Counted from the stretch's first letter, positions 17,915 through 26,656 are shown. The stretch: DNA of 64,000 nucleotides from M55B167 sp046482825 (GCA_046482825.1 JAWOEI010000081.1:62001-126000), one strand, 5' to 3'. Numbers and translations are program-made. Notes: generated by a model not told the origin, from the letters alone.

Positions 17915-19414
17915 CTAACTCACGCAGTTATCAAGCCAGTACTCGGAGTTTTTAACGCCGTCATACTCATCCGAATGTGCATCCTCGACCAAAGGAAGCT
18001 GACCTATCTTATCAATAAGTTCCGCATTGGGGTTTTCCAGTGTACGTCCGAGTTCAACGCCCTGGAACTGAAGTGCGTTCTGCAGGTTGCCGACATCAAG
18101 TTCACGCACGGAGCACCCTGAACTGAGAGCCATCACAGCTGCCACGCCCGCAGCCTCCCCCATACCCATACAAACAGGCACAACACGCGTTGAAGCCAGA
18201 GCCTCATGAGTAGCTGAGAAACATTTGCCAGCAACCATCAATCCCTCAAAATCTTTAACTATCAGCGACCGCAAGGGAACAGTATAGGCTTTTACATTCT
18301 TTGACTCAACCCATGTGCCCGCCGGTCGATGTATATCAATATGATATGCGCCCATGCAGACCGCATCATCAAATACACGCCCGCTCACCAAGTCATTCTC
18401 TGTCAATGTGTATTCACCTGTAATCCGACGGCTCTCCCGCACACCGAGAACACTTGCGATTTCCCGCAAATTTGAGTTGCCGAATCCCGGAACATATTTT
18501 CTGAAAAATTTGACCAGCATGGGGATTTGACGGTAAAGATGGTAATAAGCCTCGTTGATACTGTCACCATTAACCGGGTCCAGACCGAGCACACGGGTCA
18601 TCACTACGAGAAACTCATCAGGCCGATGAAGTTTGACACCGACAATATGGGTCTGCGGCAGATCAATATCTCCAGCCTTACGCGCCTTTTCCACCAGAGA
18701 CGCATACCCGCCGCATACGATCACCCGCATATCATCAAGGCGGGCAACGGTCTTGGTACGAAGCTTAGGATAATCGGCAAGCCATTCACGGTAGTTCAGC
18801 GCATCATTTCGGCATCCGGCAATAAATCCATCACGATCAACTCCGCCCAGTTTAAAGACGAGTGTGGGAGTCTGCACCAAGCCGTCATCATCCCGGCCTT
18901 TTTTCCACGCTGCCCCCGCCATGGCGGCAACATCGCCGTCACCGCTGCAGTCTATCACCATGGGAGCGGTAATTTTCCGAAATCCGCTTTTATCATAAGC
19001 AATCACTCCAGTAACGCGATTGCCATCCTGTAGTACACCGGTAACACGAGTCTGGAACAACACCTTGACGCCAGCTTCAACGCACATCTGCATAGCGATA
19101 CATTTCCACATATGCGAATCAAAACTGAACGCGGAACCGCATTTGATATCGTATTCAAACGGCGCACCTGCACCGGTTTCCTGCAGACGATGGACAAACT
19201 CCAAAGGCAGGCCTTTGACAATCAGGCGATAATCACGATCATGAAAACCAAGCCAGGGCAGTGTTGTGGAAAGTCCGCCTAAAAACCCATTGTTATCAAT
19301 CAGAACGGTATCAGCGCCATTCCTGGCTGCCGACAGAGCCGCAGTCAGACCGGCGGCACCACCGCCGACAACTACGATATCCGACTTGAAATCATCTTCG
19401 TCTGTAAATCTCAT
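17915..19414 (-). CDS. FAD-dependent oxidoreductase (FAD_oxidored type)
   Basis: A 499-residue flavoprotein. An N-terminal Rossmann motif (IVVVGGGAAGLTAALSAARNG) is followed by VLIDNNGFLGGLSTTLPWLG, the usual substrate-side loop in this family, then MVIDCSGDGDVAAMAGAAWKKG, and near the C-terminus the second FAD contact LMVAGKCFSATHEALASTRV and CMGMGEAAGVAA. No signal peptide is apparent, so it is probably cytosolic. Proteins of this sort are common in PVC bacteria near carbohydrate-use genes; substrates are unknown. An upstream motif shared with the LamG gene sits at 19475-19505. It is the last gene of the leftward locus seen from the right. Confidence 0.8.
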   Translation of the reverse strand: MRFTDEDDFKSDIVVVGGGAAGLTAALSAARNGADTVLIDNNGFLGGLSTTLPWLGFHDRDYRLIVKGLPLEFVHRLQETGAGAPFEYDIKCGSAFSFDSHMWKCIAMQMCVEAGVKVLFQTRVTGVLQDGNRVTGVIAYDKSGFRKITAPMVIDCSGDGDVAAMAGAAWKKGRDDDGLVQTPTLVFKLGGVDRDGFIAGCRNDALNYREWLADYPKLRTKTVARLDDMRVIVCGGYASLVEKARKAGDIDLPQTHIVGVKLHRPDEFLVVMTRVLGLDPVNGDSINEAYYHLYRQIPMLVKFFRKYVPGFGNSNLREIASVLGVRESRRITGEYTLTENDLVSGRVFDDAVCMGAYHIDIHRPAGTWVESKNVKAYTVPLRSLIVKDFEGLMVAGKCFSATHEALASTRVVPVCMGMGEAAGVAAVMALSSGCSVRELDVGNLQNALQFQGVELGRTLENPNAELIDKIGQLPLVEDAHSDEYDGVKNSEYWLDNCVS

Positions 19415-19716
19415 AGTTGTATATTATTCCGCTTTAACGGATAACATACAAACTGCAATGATGGCATTATGAACGCATTCATAGTACAATTGTAACATAA
19501 ATGACGGTTTTTACGCGCTGTGTCCTGATGTATTTATGTGTATTTGCAGCAGATTTCAACCAACGTCACTTTTAAACCGCCCCTCTTCATCCCACTCGCG
19601 CAACTATGCCGAGGCAGGCAGGAGCTTGCCTTTTCACCGCACCTGCGGCATAATGGCAACTGTCGTTTATCGGTTCAATCGACAGTCAGGTCGGCTATGT
19701 GCGGATGCAGAACATC
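19415..19716. other. Spacer with hairpin and shared motif
   Basis: No gene is seen. It contains the regulatory motif at 19475-19505 and a GC-rich structure at about 19604-19653, in which TATGCCGAGG pairs with CCTGCGGCATA and encloses a smaller GGCAGGCAGG/CTTGCC fold. The structure lies between the stop of the fused tRNA enzyme gene (leftward) and the oxidoreductase promoter. It could terminate or protect the upstream transcript; there is no T-run. Confidence 0.4.
19475..19505 (-). promoter_or_regulatory. Upstream motif shared with 11702-11733
   Basis: The plus strand reads GCATTCATAGTACAATTGTA and continues ACATAAATGA. The centre TACAATTGTA is a perfect 10-bp palindrome in this copy. On the minus strand TTACAA followed 18 bases later by CATAAT could be a -35/-10 pair, but the -10 is not kept in the other copy. 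It lies about 60 bp before the FAD oxidoreductase start. Confidence 0.45.
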
Positions 19717-21528
19717 TCAGGTCAGTGCCTGATCAATTACATTGCGCCGTTTTTTCTCGCGCTCTTTCAAAATACGTCTGTTCGTCCAGACCTGGTCGGG
19801 ATCACGGTAAGGAATTCCACGCTTCGTGTTGCTGATAAGATTCACCTCCTCTTCTGAAAGGGGCGCCGTAATATCCTCCGCCCGCACAGCAGCTATTGTC
19901 CCGCCTCGCCGACGCCCCACAGGAGCAGTTTCGCCCACATAAAAACCGGCCTGAATCAACCCGGAACGCACTGGCAGAGCGGCGCAATAGGTCAGAAGAA
20001 CAGCTTTTTCAGACATCAAAGACTTAATTCTTCGAAAGAAGTCAACTGTCCATAACTCCGCATTGCGCTGAGTTGAGAATGCATCCAGAAACACAATATC
20101 AAAATTTCCCGAATTCCGGGCCGCCTCAATTTTATCTCTAGCATCGCCATGCAGGAGTCTGATACTGCTGTATTTTCCTGTCCACTGCCCGCATTCGACA
20201 AGATTACGGTTCACCCGGCACCAGTCTATCCGGCTTTTTCCCGGAGCCACAACCCTCACAGCGGCACTGCGTATCACATTGATATCAATCTCAATCGCAG
20301 TCACGTAGAGCCGTCCTGACTGTTCTTTTTCAGCGGTTTCACAAGCTGCCAGTGTATTGCATCCAAGACCGTAACAGATATCCAGAAGGGTCAGATTCCC
20401 CTTTTTCAGAAGTTTGTTCAAAGCTGCCGGTTCGACAAATTTGGAAAATGCTTCTGTAACGGCACCCACCTTTGAGTGAAAATGTTCCTTAAACTTTCCG
20501 CTCCAGAAGGTGATACTGCCGTCATCCGTTGGACGGGACTCAAACAAAGGCGTTTTTGATTCTGGATGGGTTGTATCATCTGCATGTGAAACGCATAGAT
20601 CCCCCTGTCTTACCCCCTGAAAACACATACGTTCTGTCAGATATTCAGAAAACTCTCCCTTGCTCATACTCCACCTCGGAGCAAGAAGCTTCTCCCCGGG
20701 AGTATCGGTTGTCAGCCGCATCAGCGGAATATTTGAAGGGATGCGTCTCAAGACTTCGATCACCGCCTGCGCATAGGAATGTTCATCCAGCACAGACAAA
20801 GGCAACCGGGCATGCTCTTCAGCCAATTTAGTTCCCCTGATTATATGCAGGTTATGCAGTTTGACCGCCTGCACAGGAAGCCCGGCAATCCGTTCAGCAC
20901 TCAGTTTCCATTCCCTGCATCCCTCTCCCGGCAATCCGAGTATTAGGTGAACCGCAGGTTTCAGACCGGCTGCGTCAATCCGCCTGACAGCCTTTTCCGA
21001 GCATAACCAGTTATGTCCGCGATTTATTCTTTCCAGAGTTGCATCATGCGTACTCTGCACTCCCAATTCAAGCCAGACATCCAGTTTCCGGTTAATCTCA
21101 GCAAGGCAGTTTAACACATCATCAGGCAGACAATCAGGCCGGGTGCCTATACTGAGGGCATCAAAACGGCTAAGCGCTAAAAGCTGATTCACCTGCTCTT
21201 TAAAATGCAACGGATCCGTAAAAGTGCCTGTGTAAGCCTGAATATACAGCATAAACCGGCGGGCACCATAACGCCGCCTGGCAAAAGCCGCGGCCTTTGC
21301 CACCTGGTCCGCAAGATCCACAGCCGATAAAATCTGCCGGGCGCGTCCTCCGTCTCCCGCACAGAAAGCGCAACCGCCTTTACCGGAAATGTCGCGATTC
21401 GGACAACCATAGCCGAGGTCAACCGGAATACGGTACAGCGGTTCACCGTAAAACTCTTTCAGGTATTCCTTCCAGCTGAGATATCTTGTTTCTCTGCGCA
21501 TTGCAGCTACATTAGCAAATCGGCACAT
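19717..21528 (-). CDS. Radical SAM (MnmL/YtqA-like) fused to MnmC-type tRNA methyltransferase
   Basis: A 603-residue two-domain protein. Residues 10-330 match the TIGR01212/YhcC/YtqA radical SAM group: YRIPVDLGYGCPNRD, then the cluster ligands Cys42, Cys53 and Cys56, SIGTRPDCLPD, and LELGVQSTHDATLERINRGH. YtqA was renamed MnmL because it is needed to make mnm5s2U34 in tRNA of Bacillus and Streptococcus. Residues 335-603 match the DUF752/MnmC methyltransferase: SITFWSGKFKEHFHSKVGAV, SAM loop LDICYGLGCNTLAA (382-395), DIVFLDAFSTQRNAELWTVD (477-496), LLTYCAALPVRSGLIQAGFY (511-530), ending GIPYRDPDQVW. The fusion should convert cmnm5U to nm5U and then to mnm5U in one protein. No MnmC oxidase domain is present. 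The start may be ATG 21501 (residue 10) by family length; neither start has a clear ribosome site. Confidence 0.8.
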   Translation of the reverse strand: MCRFANVAAMRRETRYLSWKEYLKEFYGEPLYRIPVDLGYGCPNRDISGKGGCAFCAGDGGRARQILSAVDLADQVAKAAAFARRRYGARRFMLYIQAYTGTFTDPLHFKEQVNQLLALSRFDALSIGTRPDCLPDDVLNCLAEINRKLDVWLELGVQSTHDATLERINRGHNWLCSEKAVRRIDAAGLKPAVHLILGLPGEGCREWKLSAERIAGLPVQAVKLHNLHIIRGTKLAEEHARLPLSVLDEHSYAQAVIEVLRRIPSNIPLMRLTTDTPGEKLLAPRWSMSKGEFSEYLTERMCFQGVRQGDLCVSHADDTTHPESKTPLFESRPTDDGSITFWSGKFKEHFHSKVGAVTEAFSKFVEPAALNKLLKKGNLTLLDICYGLGCNTLAACETAEKEQSGRLYVTAIEIDINVIRSAAVRVVAPGKSRIDWCRVNRNLVECGQWTGKYSSIRLLHGDARDKIEAARNSGNFDIVFLDAFSTQRNAELWTVDFFRRIKSLMSEKAVLLTYCAALPVRSGLIQAGFYVGETAPVGRRRGGTIAAVRAEDITAPLSEEEVNLISNTKRGIPYRDPDQVWTNRRILKEREKKRRNVIDQALT

Positions 21529-21618
21529 TTACGTCTATCCCGGCCATCATCCCCTTAAAAACCCAGCTGCTTTCAATCAGCAAACTGAAATTTAAACAAA
21601 AAATACGTGCTTTTAAGC

Positions 21619-21647
21619 TGTACATGGCAAATAAGCGAAAGTATAAT
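21619..21647 (+). promoter_or_regulatory. Sigma70-like promoter of the oad operon
   Basis: TGTACA at 21619-21624 and a perfect TATAAT at 21642-21647 are separated by 17 bp. Transcription would start near 21655, about 30 bases before the oadG ATG, with GGAG 7 bases ahead of that ATG. It probably drives oadG-oadA-oadB and perhaps aroA-queA, since the later gaps are short. Confidence 0.55.
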
Positions 21648-21686
21648 CTTACGCCAAATAATTTTCACCCTTAATGGAGTTCTTTT

Positions 21687-21920
21687 ATGGCAATCCTCAG
21701 CCAAGGTCTGGTTCTTTTATTGGCAGGAATGGGCATTGTTTTCGCCTTTCTCTCTGTTCTCGTCTGTGTAATGTCAGCCTCTGCGAAAATCATTCCGAAG
21801 TTCAATTACATACTTCCTGATGCAACACCTAAAAAACGACCGGCAAAATCATCTTCCGCAAACTCTGACAACACTGAAATCGCTATTGCCATAGCGGCTG
21901 CGGCAGCTCAGTCAGCTTAA
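21687..21920 (+). CDS. oadG: Sodium pump decarboxylase gamma subunit (OadG)
   Basis: A 77-residue protein with one N-terminal membrane helix (GLVLLLAGMGIVFAFLSVLV) and a soluble tail ending in an Ala/Ile-rich helix (NTEIAIAIAAAAAQSA). Size, topology and the typical C-terminal 'E-I-A-x-A-I-A-A-A' helix match the gamma subunit of oxaloacetate-type decarboxylases, which anchors and holds together the alpha and beta subunits. The gene order gamma-alpha-beta supports the call strongly. The ATG has GGAG 7 bases upstream, and oadA follows after 50 bp. Confidence 0.85.
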   Translation: MAILSQGLVLLLAGMGIVFAFLSVLVCVMSASAKIIPKFNYILPDATPKKRPAKSSSANSDNTEIAIAIAAAAAQSA

Positions 21921-21970
21921 TTTCTTTAAAACCAAAAAAACCATTCCAATCCATTTCAAGGAGATATACT

Positions 21971-23773
21971 GTGGCAAAAAAACCTGTAAAAATAATGTGC
22001 ACCGCCTTTCGCGACGGATTCCAGTCATGCTACGGAGCCCGCGTGTTTACCGAAGATTTCCTGCCGGCGGTTGAAGCCTGCGTCGATGCGGGTATAGATC
22101 ATTTTGAAGCCGGCGGCGGCGCCCGCTTCCAGTCCCTCTTCTTTTACTGTAATGAAAACGCTTTTGACATGATGGACCGCTTCCGCGAAGCAGCCGGCCC
22201 GGATGCGGATCTGCAGACTCTCGCCCGGGGCGTCAACGTCGTGGGACTCGACTCCCAGCCGCGTGATATCATCGATCTTCATGCGAGGATGTTCAAAAAC
22301 CACGGAATCTCCACAATCCGCAACTTTGATGCGCTGAATGATGTTAACAATCTGATCGACAGCGGCAAGTCAATCAAAGACGCAGGCCTGAGACACGAAG
22401 TCTGTGTAACCATGATGGAACTTCCTCCGGGCTGCAAAGGAGCGCACACCCCTGAATTCTACATTGAGGTTCTAAAAGGCATACTCGATGCTGAAATACC
22501 CTTTGACAGCGTCTGCTTCAAAGATGCTTCCGGCACATCTATTCCCGTAAAGGTTTATGAAACAATCAGACAGGCCCGCAAACTGCTAGGCGATGACATG
22601 AACATCGTCTTTCACTCCCACGAGACTGCCGGTATAGGCACAGTGGGATACAAAGCCGCCATTGAAGCGGGAGCCAGCCAGGTTGACTGTTCCATTGTGC
22701 CCATGTCCGGCGGCACATGTCAGCCCGACATCGCCACTCTCTGGCATGCCATGCGCGGTACCGACTATGATCTGGGCATAGACATCGACAAATTGATGAA
22801 AGCCGAACTAATCACCAAAGACTGCATGAAGGATTACTTCCTGCCGCCGGAAGCCAAGGCTGTTGAGCCTATGATTCCATGGTCACCCATGCCGGGCGGA
22901 GCCCTTACAGCAAACACCCAGATGCTACGCGACAACAACCTGATGGATAAATACACAGATTGTATTGCGGCCATGGGCGAAGTTGTCCGCCGCGGCGGAT
23001 TCGGAACGTCAGTAACACCGGTCAGCCAGTTCTACTTTCAGCAGGCTTTCAACAACGTTCTCTTCGGCAACTGGAAAAAAATCGCTGAAGGCTACGGCAA
23101 GATGGTTCTGGGATACTTCGGGAAGACTCCCTGCAAACCTGATCCGGAAATTGTCAAACTCGCCTCGGAACAGCTCAAACTTGAACCAACCACCGAAAAA
23201 ACTGTTGATATCAACGGCCGTGATCCGTCCAAAGGCATTGATGCCGCAAAAAAACTGCTCACAGACAACGGCATCACCGACCTTTGCGAGGAAAACATAT
23301 TCATTGCGGCAACGTGTAAAGACAAGGGCATCCAGTACCTTAAAGGCGAAGCCAAAATCGGTGTACGCAAAGGTGCACAGAAGGCAGAAAAATCCGGTAC
23401 CGGAGCAACTGACGGTTACACTGTTACGGTCAACGGCAAGTCATACGGCGTGGAACTCAAAGGCGACAAGGCTGTTGTCAACGGCAAGGAATACGCAGTC
23501 GGTGTTGCCAGCGGTATCACAAAAGACAGCTCCGCAAAAAACAGTTCTTCCGACGCAGAGGAAACCGAAGTCAAGGCCTCTGTTCCGGGAACCGTGCTTC
23601 GGGTAAGTGTGAGCAAGGGTGACAACATTGATGAAGGTGACGAACTTATGGCACTTGACGTAATGAAAATGGAAACCCCGATTCAATCTCCCTGCAACGG
23701 CACAATCGAGCACATATCTGTCAGCACCGGCGATAAAGTCAATGCGGGTGATACAGTCATTATCATTGCTTGA
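21971..23773 (+). CDS. oadA: Oxaloacetate decarboxylase alpha subunit, biotin-carrying (OadA)
   Basis: A 600-residue cytosolic subunit. The N-terminal carboxyltransferase TIM barrel starts IMCTAFRDGFQSCYGARV and holds EVCVTMMELPPGCKG, FDSVCFKDASGTSIP (the Lys that is carbamylated/active in this family) and NIVFHSHETAGIGTVGYKA with metal-binding His residues. A PYC-OADA conserved domain follows, then a Gly/Ser/Lys-rich linker and a C-terminal biotinyl domain with VMKMETPI, biotin site Lys566. Most relatives have Ala-Met-Lys-Met; here the first residue is Val. The complex decarboxylates oxaloacetate to pyruvate and exports Na+. The start is GTG at 21971, set by AAGGAG 9 bases upstream. A pyruvate-carboxylase B role is possible, but the adjacent OadG and OadB argue against it. 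Confidence 0.9.
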   Translation: MAKKPVKIMCTAFRDGFQSCYGARVFTEDFLPAVEACVDAGIDHFEAGGGARFQSLFFYCNENAFDMMDRFREAAGPDADLQTLARGVNVVGLDSQPRDIIDLHARMFKNHGISTIRNFDALNDVNNLIDSGKSIKDAGLRHEVCVTMMELPPGCKGAHTPEFYIEVLKGILDAEIPFDSVCFKDASGTSIPVKVYETIRQARKLLGDDMNIVFHSHETAGIGTVGYKAAIEAGASQVDCSIVPMSGGTCQPDIATLWHAMRGTDYDLGIDIDKLMKAELITKDCMKDYFLPPEAKAVEPMIPWSPMPGGALTANTQMLRDNNLMDKYTDCIAAMGEVVRRGGFGTSVTPVSQFYFQQAFNNVLFGNWKKIAEGYGKMVLGYFGKTPCKPDPEIVKLASEQLKLEPTTEKTVDINGRDPSKGIDAAKKLLTDNGITDLCEENIFIAATCKDKGIQYLKGEAKIGVRKGAQKAEKSGTGATDGYTVTVNGKSYGVELKGDKAVVNGKEYAVGVASGITKDSSAKNSSSDAEETEVKASVPGTVLRVSVSKGDNIDEGDELMALDVMKMETPIQSPCNGTIEHISVSTGDKVNAGDTVIIIA

Positions 23774-23813
23774 ACAGTTGAAATCAAAGAAACCAACATA
23801 CCGGAACTTATTT

Positions 23814-25268
23814 ATGAAAAAAGTCTTTTTAACCTGTGCGGCAACCCTGGCATTGAGTTTTTCCCAGGCCTTTGGAGTTGCTGACCACGCCGACACACAC
23901 GCAGACACGTCCCTGACAACACACGACAGCCGGACACATAAAGCGGACGCTGCCGAAGCACCTTCCGCAGACTGGCATGACACCCTTGACAAAGTGAAAA
24001 ATCTTGCGTCCACCACCGGTATCCAGGGTTTTTTCCAGACTGAACCACCTGAGTATCTTGTCGAGGGCTACCACAAAACAACCGGTGAATTTGTCGAAGG
24101 ACACAAAATTGAGATTCTCGGCGGGATAATTCCGTATGGTCTGGGGCAGCTGCTGATGATTTTCGTCTGTCTCGTTCTGATCTACCTGGCTGTTGTCAAA
24201 GGATTCGAACCCCTTCTGCTTCTGCCTATCGGATTCGGAGGTCTGCTTGCCAATATGCCTTATGCCAACGTAGCCACACCACCTGTGGTGGAGATGGTCA
24301 ACGGACTGCCCCAGGTAATGGAACCGGGAGGCTATCTCTATTATTTCTTTGATTTCGGAGTCGAGACAGGCCTTTTTCCCATCCTGATCTTCATGGGGGT
24401 AGGCGCTATGACTGACTTCGGGCCGCTTATTGCAAACCCTCGTACAGCCCTGCTGGGAGCATCCGCCCAGTTCGGAATTTTCCTGGCACTCTTCGGCTCT
24501 CTGCTGCTCGGAACTCTGCCCGGCATCAACTTCGGTCTGCCTGAAGCCGCATCCATTGGTATCATAGGAGGTGCCGACGGCCCCACCGCCATCTGGCTGA
24601 CATCCAAACTGGCACCGCAGATTCTCGGCGGTGTAGCTGTGGCGGCATATTCCTACATGGCACTGGTGCCTATCATACAGCCGCCGATTATGAGGGCTAT
24701 TGTGCCTGCAGAAGAGCGCAAGATAGTCATGAACCAGCTGCGCCACGTCTCCCGCATGGAGAAAGTCTGCTTTCCTCTGATCGTACTTCTGCTGTGCGCT
24801 CTGCTTCTGCCCAGCGCTGTTCCGCTGGTAGGAGCCCTGATGCTCGGCAACCTTGCCCGGGAGGTCGGACCTTCGGTGGCCCGCCTTTCTGACACGATGT
24901 CAAACGCTCTGGTAAACATTGTGACAATCCTGCTGGGGCTCTCGGTAGGCTCCAAGCTGGCATGTGAAAAGTTTCTGACATTCGAAACACTCGGCATTCT
25001 CGGTCTCGGGCTGGTCGCATTCATGTGCGGAACAGCTACGGGCTGTTTCATGGGACGTCTCATGAGTAAAATCTCCAAAGACCCCATAAATCCGCTGATC
25101 GGCGCCGCAGGTGTTTCAGCTGTACCTATGGCATCCCGCGTTGCCAACAAAGTAGGATTGGAATCCAACCCGAAAAACCTCCTTCTCATGCACGCCATGG
25201 GCCCGAATGTTGCCGGAGTCATCGGTTCCGCGGTTGTGGCGGGGGTTCTTTACACGCTCTGCAAATAA
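23814..25268 (+). CDS. oadB: Na+-translocating decarboxylase beta subunit (OadB)
   Basis: A 484-residue polytopic membrane subunit that couples decarboxylation of carboxybiotin to Na+ export. ATG 23814 (MKKVFLTC) is chosen over an upstream frame start inside oadA, as it opens a clear signal-like helix. Family motifs: FPILIFMGVGAMTDFGPLIA, IIGGADGPTAIWLTSKLAP (with the conserved Gly-Ala-Asp-Gly-Pro-Thr turn), MALVPIIQPPIMRA, GAAGVSAVPMASRVAN and LLMHAMGPNVAGVIGSAVVA. The first 80 residues form an extension beyond the usual beta start: a cleavable-looking signal and a stretch rich in His, Asp and Thr (DHADTHADTSLTTHDSRTHK). The usual beta subunit is about 430 residues. The function of the extension is unknown. 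Confidence 0.9.
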   Translation: MKKVFLTCAATLALSFSQAFGVADHADTHADTSLTTHDSRTHKADAAEAPSADWHDTLDKVKNLASTTGIQGFFQTEPPEYLVEGYHKTTGEFVEGHKIEILGGIIPYGLGQLLMIFVCLVLIYLAVVKGFEPLLLLPIGFGGLLANMPYANVATPPVVEMVNGLPQVMEPGGYLYYFFDFGVETGLFPILIFMGVGAMTDFGPLIANPRTALLGASAQFGIFLALFGSLLLGTLPGINFGLPEAASIGIIGGADGPTAIWLTSKLAPQILGGVAVAAYSYMALVPIIQPPIMRAIVPAEERKIVMNQLRHVSRMEKVCFPLIVLLLCALLLPSAVPLVGALMLGNLAREVGPSVARLSDTMSNALVNIVTILLGLSVGSKLACEKFLTFETLGILGLGLVAFMCGTATGCFMGRLMSKISKDPINPLIGAAGVSAVPMASRVANKVGLESNPKNLLLMHAMGPNVAGVIGSAVVAGVLYTLCK

Positions 25269-25322
25269 CGCGGCTACACCGCTTTATAAAAAACGCACCG
25301 TGTTTCAGTTATCTGCAATTTT

Positions 25323-26639
25323 ATGAACCTATCCGTCACCACAGACAAGCCGCTGAACGGTTCGATCACCCTGCCGGGCGACAAATCCCTGTCTCACCGT
25401 GCGGCGCTTTTCGCATCACTGGCGGAAGGAAAAAGCATCATACAGCGTTTTCTCGTGTCCGGCGTAACCGAAGCAATGCTCCGTTCGCTGAGGGCACTGG
25501 GCATTGAGTGGACGCTGGTCGGCGAAACACTTACGGTAAAGGGCAATGGTCTCAAGGGGTTCACTGCACCTGAATCACCGCTTGACTGCGGCAATTCGGC
25601 CACTACAATCCGCATGCTGGCCGGTGCTCTGGCGGCTGCGGGAACCCCCTGCACACTCGATGGTTCAGAAGGCCTCCGACGCCGGCCAATGGATCGTATA
25701 ATAGAACCGCTTTCCCGAATGAACGTTCCGGCAACAGCAACCGGCAGATGCGCTCCTGTCAGAATGGCCGCACGCGATGCTTACGTGAAACTCGCAGCGC
25801 TGAACTACAATCTTCCGGTTGCAAGCGCTCAAATCAAGAGCTGCCTCATTCTGGCTGCTTTGGATGCAAACGGCACAAGCGTTCTCAGGGAACCAGGACC
25901 GTCGCGGGATCACACCGAACGCATGCTGTCCGCCATGGGAGCGAATGTCACAACGGAAGATCCATACACTGTGCGGATAGAACCTTTAAGTTCCCCGCTT
26001 CGTCCTCTAAACATCACCCTGCCCGGTGACATCTCTTCCGCCGCATTCATGCTGGTTGCAGCCGCTACAGTCCCGGGATCGGAAATAACCGTCAGTGATG
26101 TAGGCATAAACCCCACCCGCACCGGTATAATCGATGTTCTCAGTGAAATGGGAGCTGAAGTAACAGTTTCCGGCATACGATACGCCTGCGGCGAAAAGAT
26201 CGGTGATATCACACTAAAAGCCGCGCCGCTTAAAGCGATAAACGTAAGCGGTGACACAGTTGTAAGAATGATAGATGAATTCCCGGCATTCGCCATTGCC
26301 GCTGCCTGCGCCGAAGGCACCACTGTCGTGCGTGAAGCTGAAGAACTGCGACATAAGGAAAGTGACCGCATTTCCGTTCTCTGCCGGGAATTGCAAAAGC
26401 TTGGAGTAGGAGTTGAAGAATTTCAGGACGGTTTCGCCATCAGAGGCGGCACAATCAAAGGCGGCACATGTGAAGCCAACGGAGATCACCGTCTGGCCAT
26501 GTCGCTGACCATTGCAGGTCTTCAGTCCCCCTCACCGGTTGTTGTGCAGAATGCGGAAATTCTCAAGGAATCCTTTCCTGAGTTTGCAACGAACCTTATT
26601 GTGCTAGGCGCAGATATACTATCGAGAGAATCAATATAA
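25323..26639 (+). CDS. aroA: 3-phosphoshikimate 1-carboxyvinyltransferase (EPSP synthase)
   Basis: A 438-residue enzyme of the shikimate pathway that joins phosphoenolpyruvate to shikimate 3-phosphate. Signatures: LPGDKSLSHRAALFA, DCGNSATTIRMLAGALAA, RRPMDRIIEPL, the catalytic Asp region VRMIDEFPAFAIAAA, LRHKESDRI and NGDHRLAMSLTIA. The full family length is present. It begins 54 bp after oadB on the same strand. The stop codon lies exactly across the junction of an 18-bp tandem duplication at 26621-26656. With one copy the frame would run 18 codons further, to a TAA that overlaps the queA ATG by one base. Confidence 0.95.
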   Translation: MNLSVTTDKPLNGSITLPGDKSLSHRAALFASLAEGKSIIQRFLVSGVTEAMLRSLRALGIEWTLVGETLTVKGNGLKGFTAPESPLDCGNSATTIRMLAGALAAAGTPCTLDGSEGLRRRPMDRIIEPLSRMNVPATATGRCAPVRMAARDAYVKLAALNYNLPVASAQIKSCLILAALDANGTSVLREPGPSRDHTERMLSAMGANVTTEDPYTVRIEPLSSPLRPLNITLPGDISSAAFMLVAAATVPGSEITVSDVGINPTRTGIIDVLSEMGAEVTVSGIRYACGEKIGDITLKAAPLKAINVSGDTVVRMIDEFPAFAIAAACAEGTTVVREAEELRHKESDRISVLCRELQKLGVGVEEFQDGFAIRGGTIKGGTCEANGDHRLAMSLTIAGLQSPSPVVVQNAEILKESFPEFATNLIVLGADILSRESI

Positions 26640-26656
26640 TCGAGAGAATCAATATA
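26621..26656 (+). repeat. 18-bp tandem duplication across the aroA stop codon
   Basis: Two identical copies of ATCGAGAGAATCAATATA (26621-26638 and 26639-26656). The aroA stop TAA is made of the last two bases of copy one and the first base of copy two. In a single-copy version the codon becomes TAT and aroA continues in frame to TAA at 26709-26711, overlapping the queA ATG at 26711. Confidence 0.9.

Noticed and set aside
23829..24746. 305-codon minus-strand frame
   Set aside because: Antisense to oadB, which has all family motifs.
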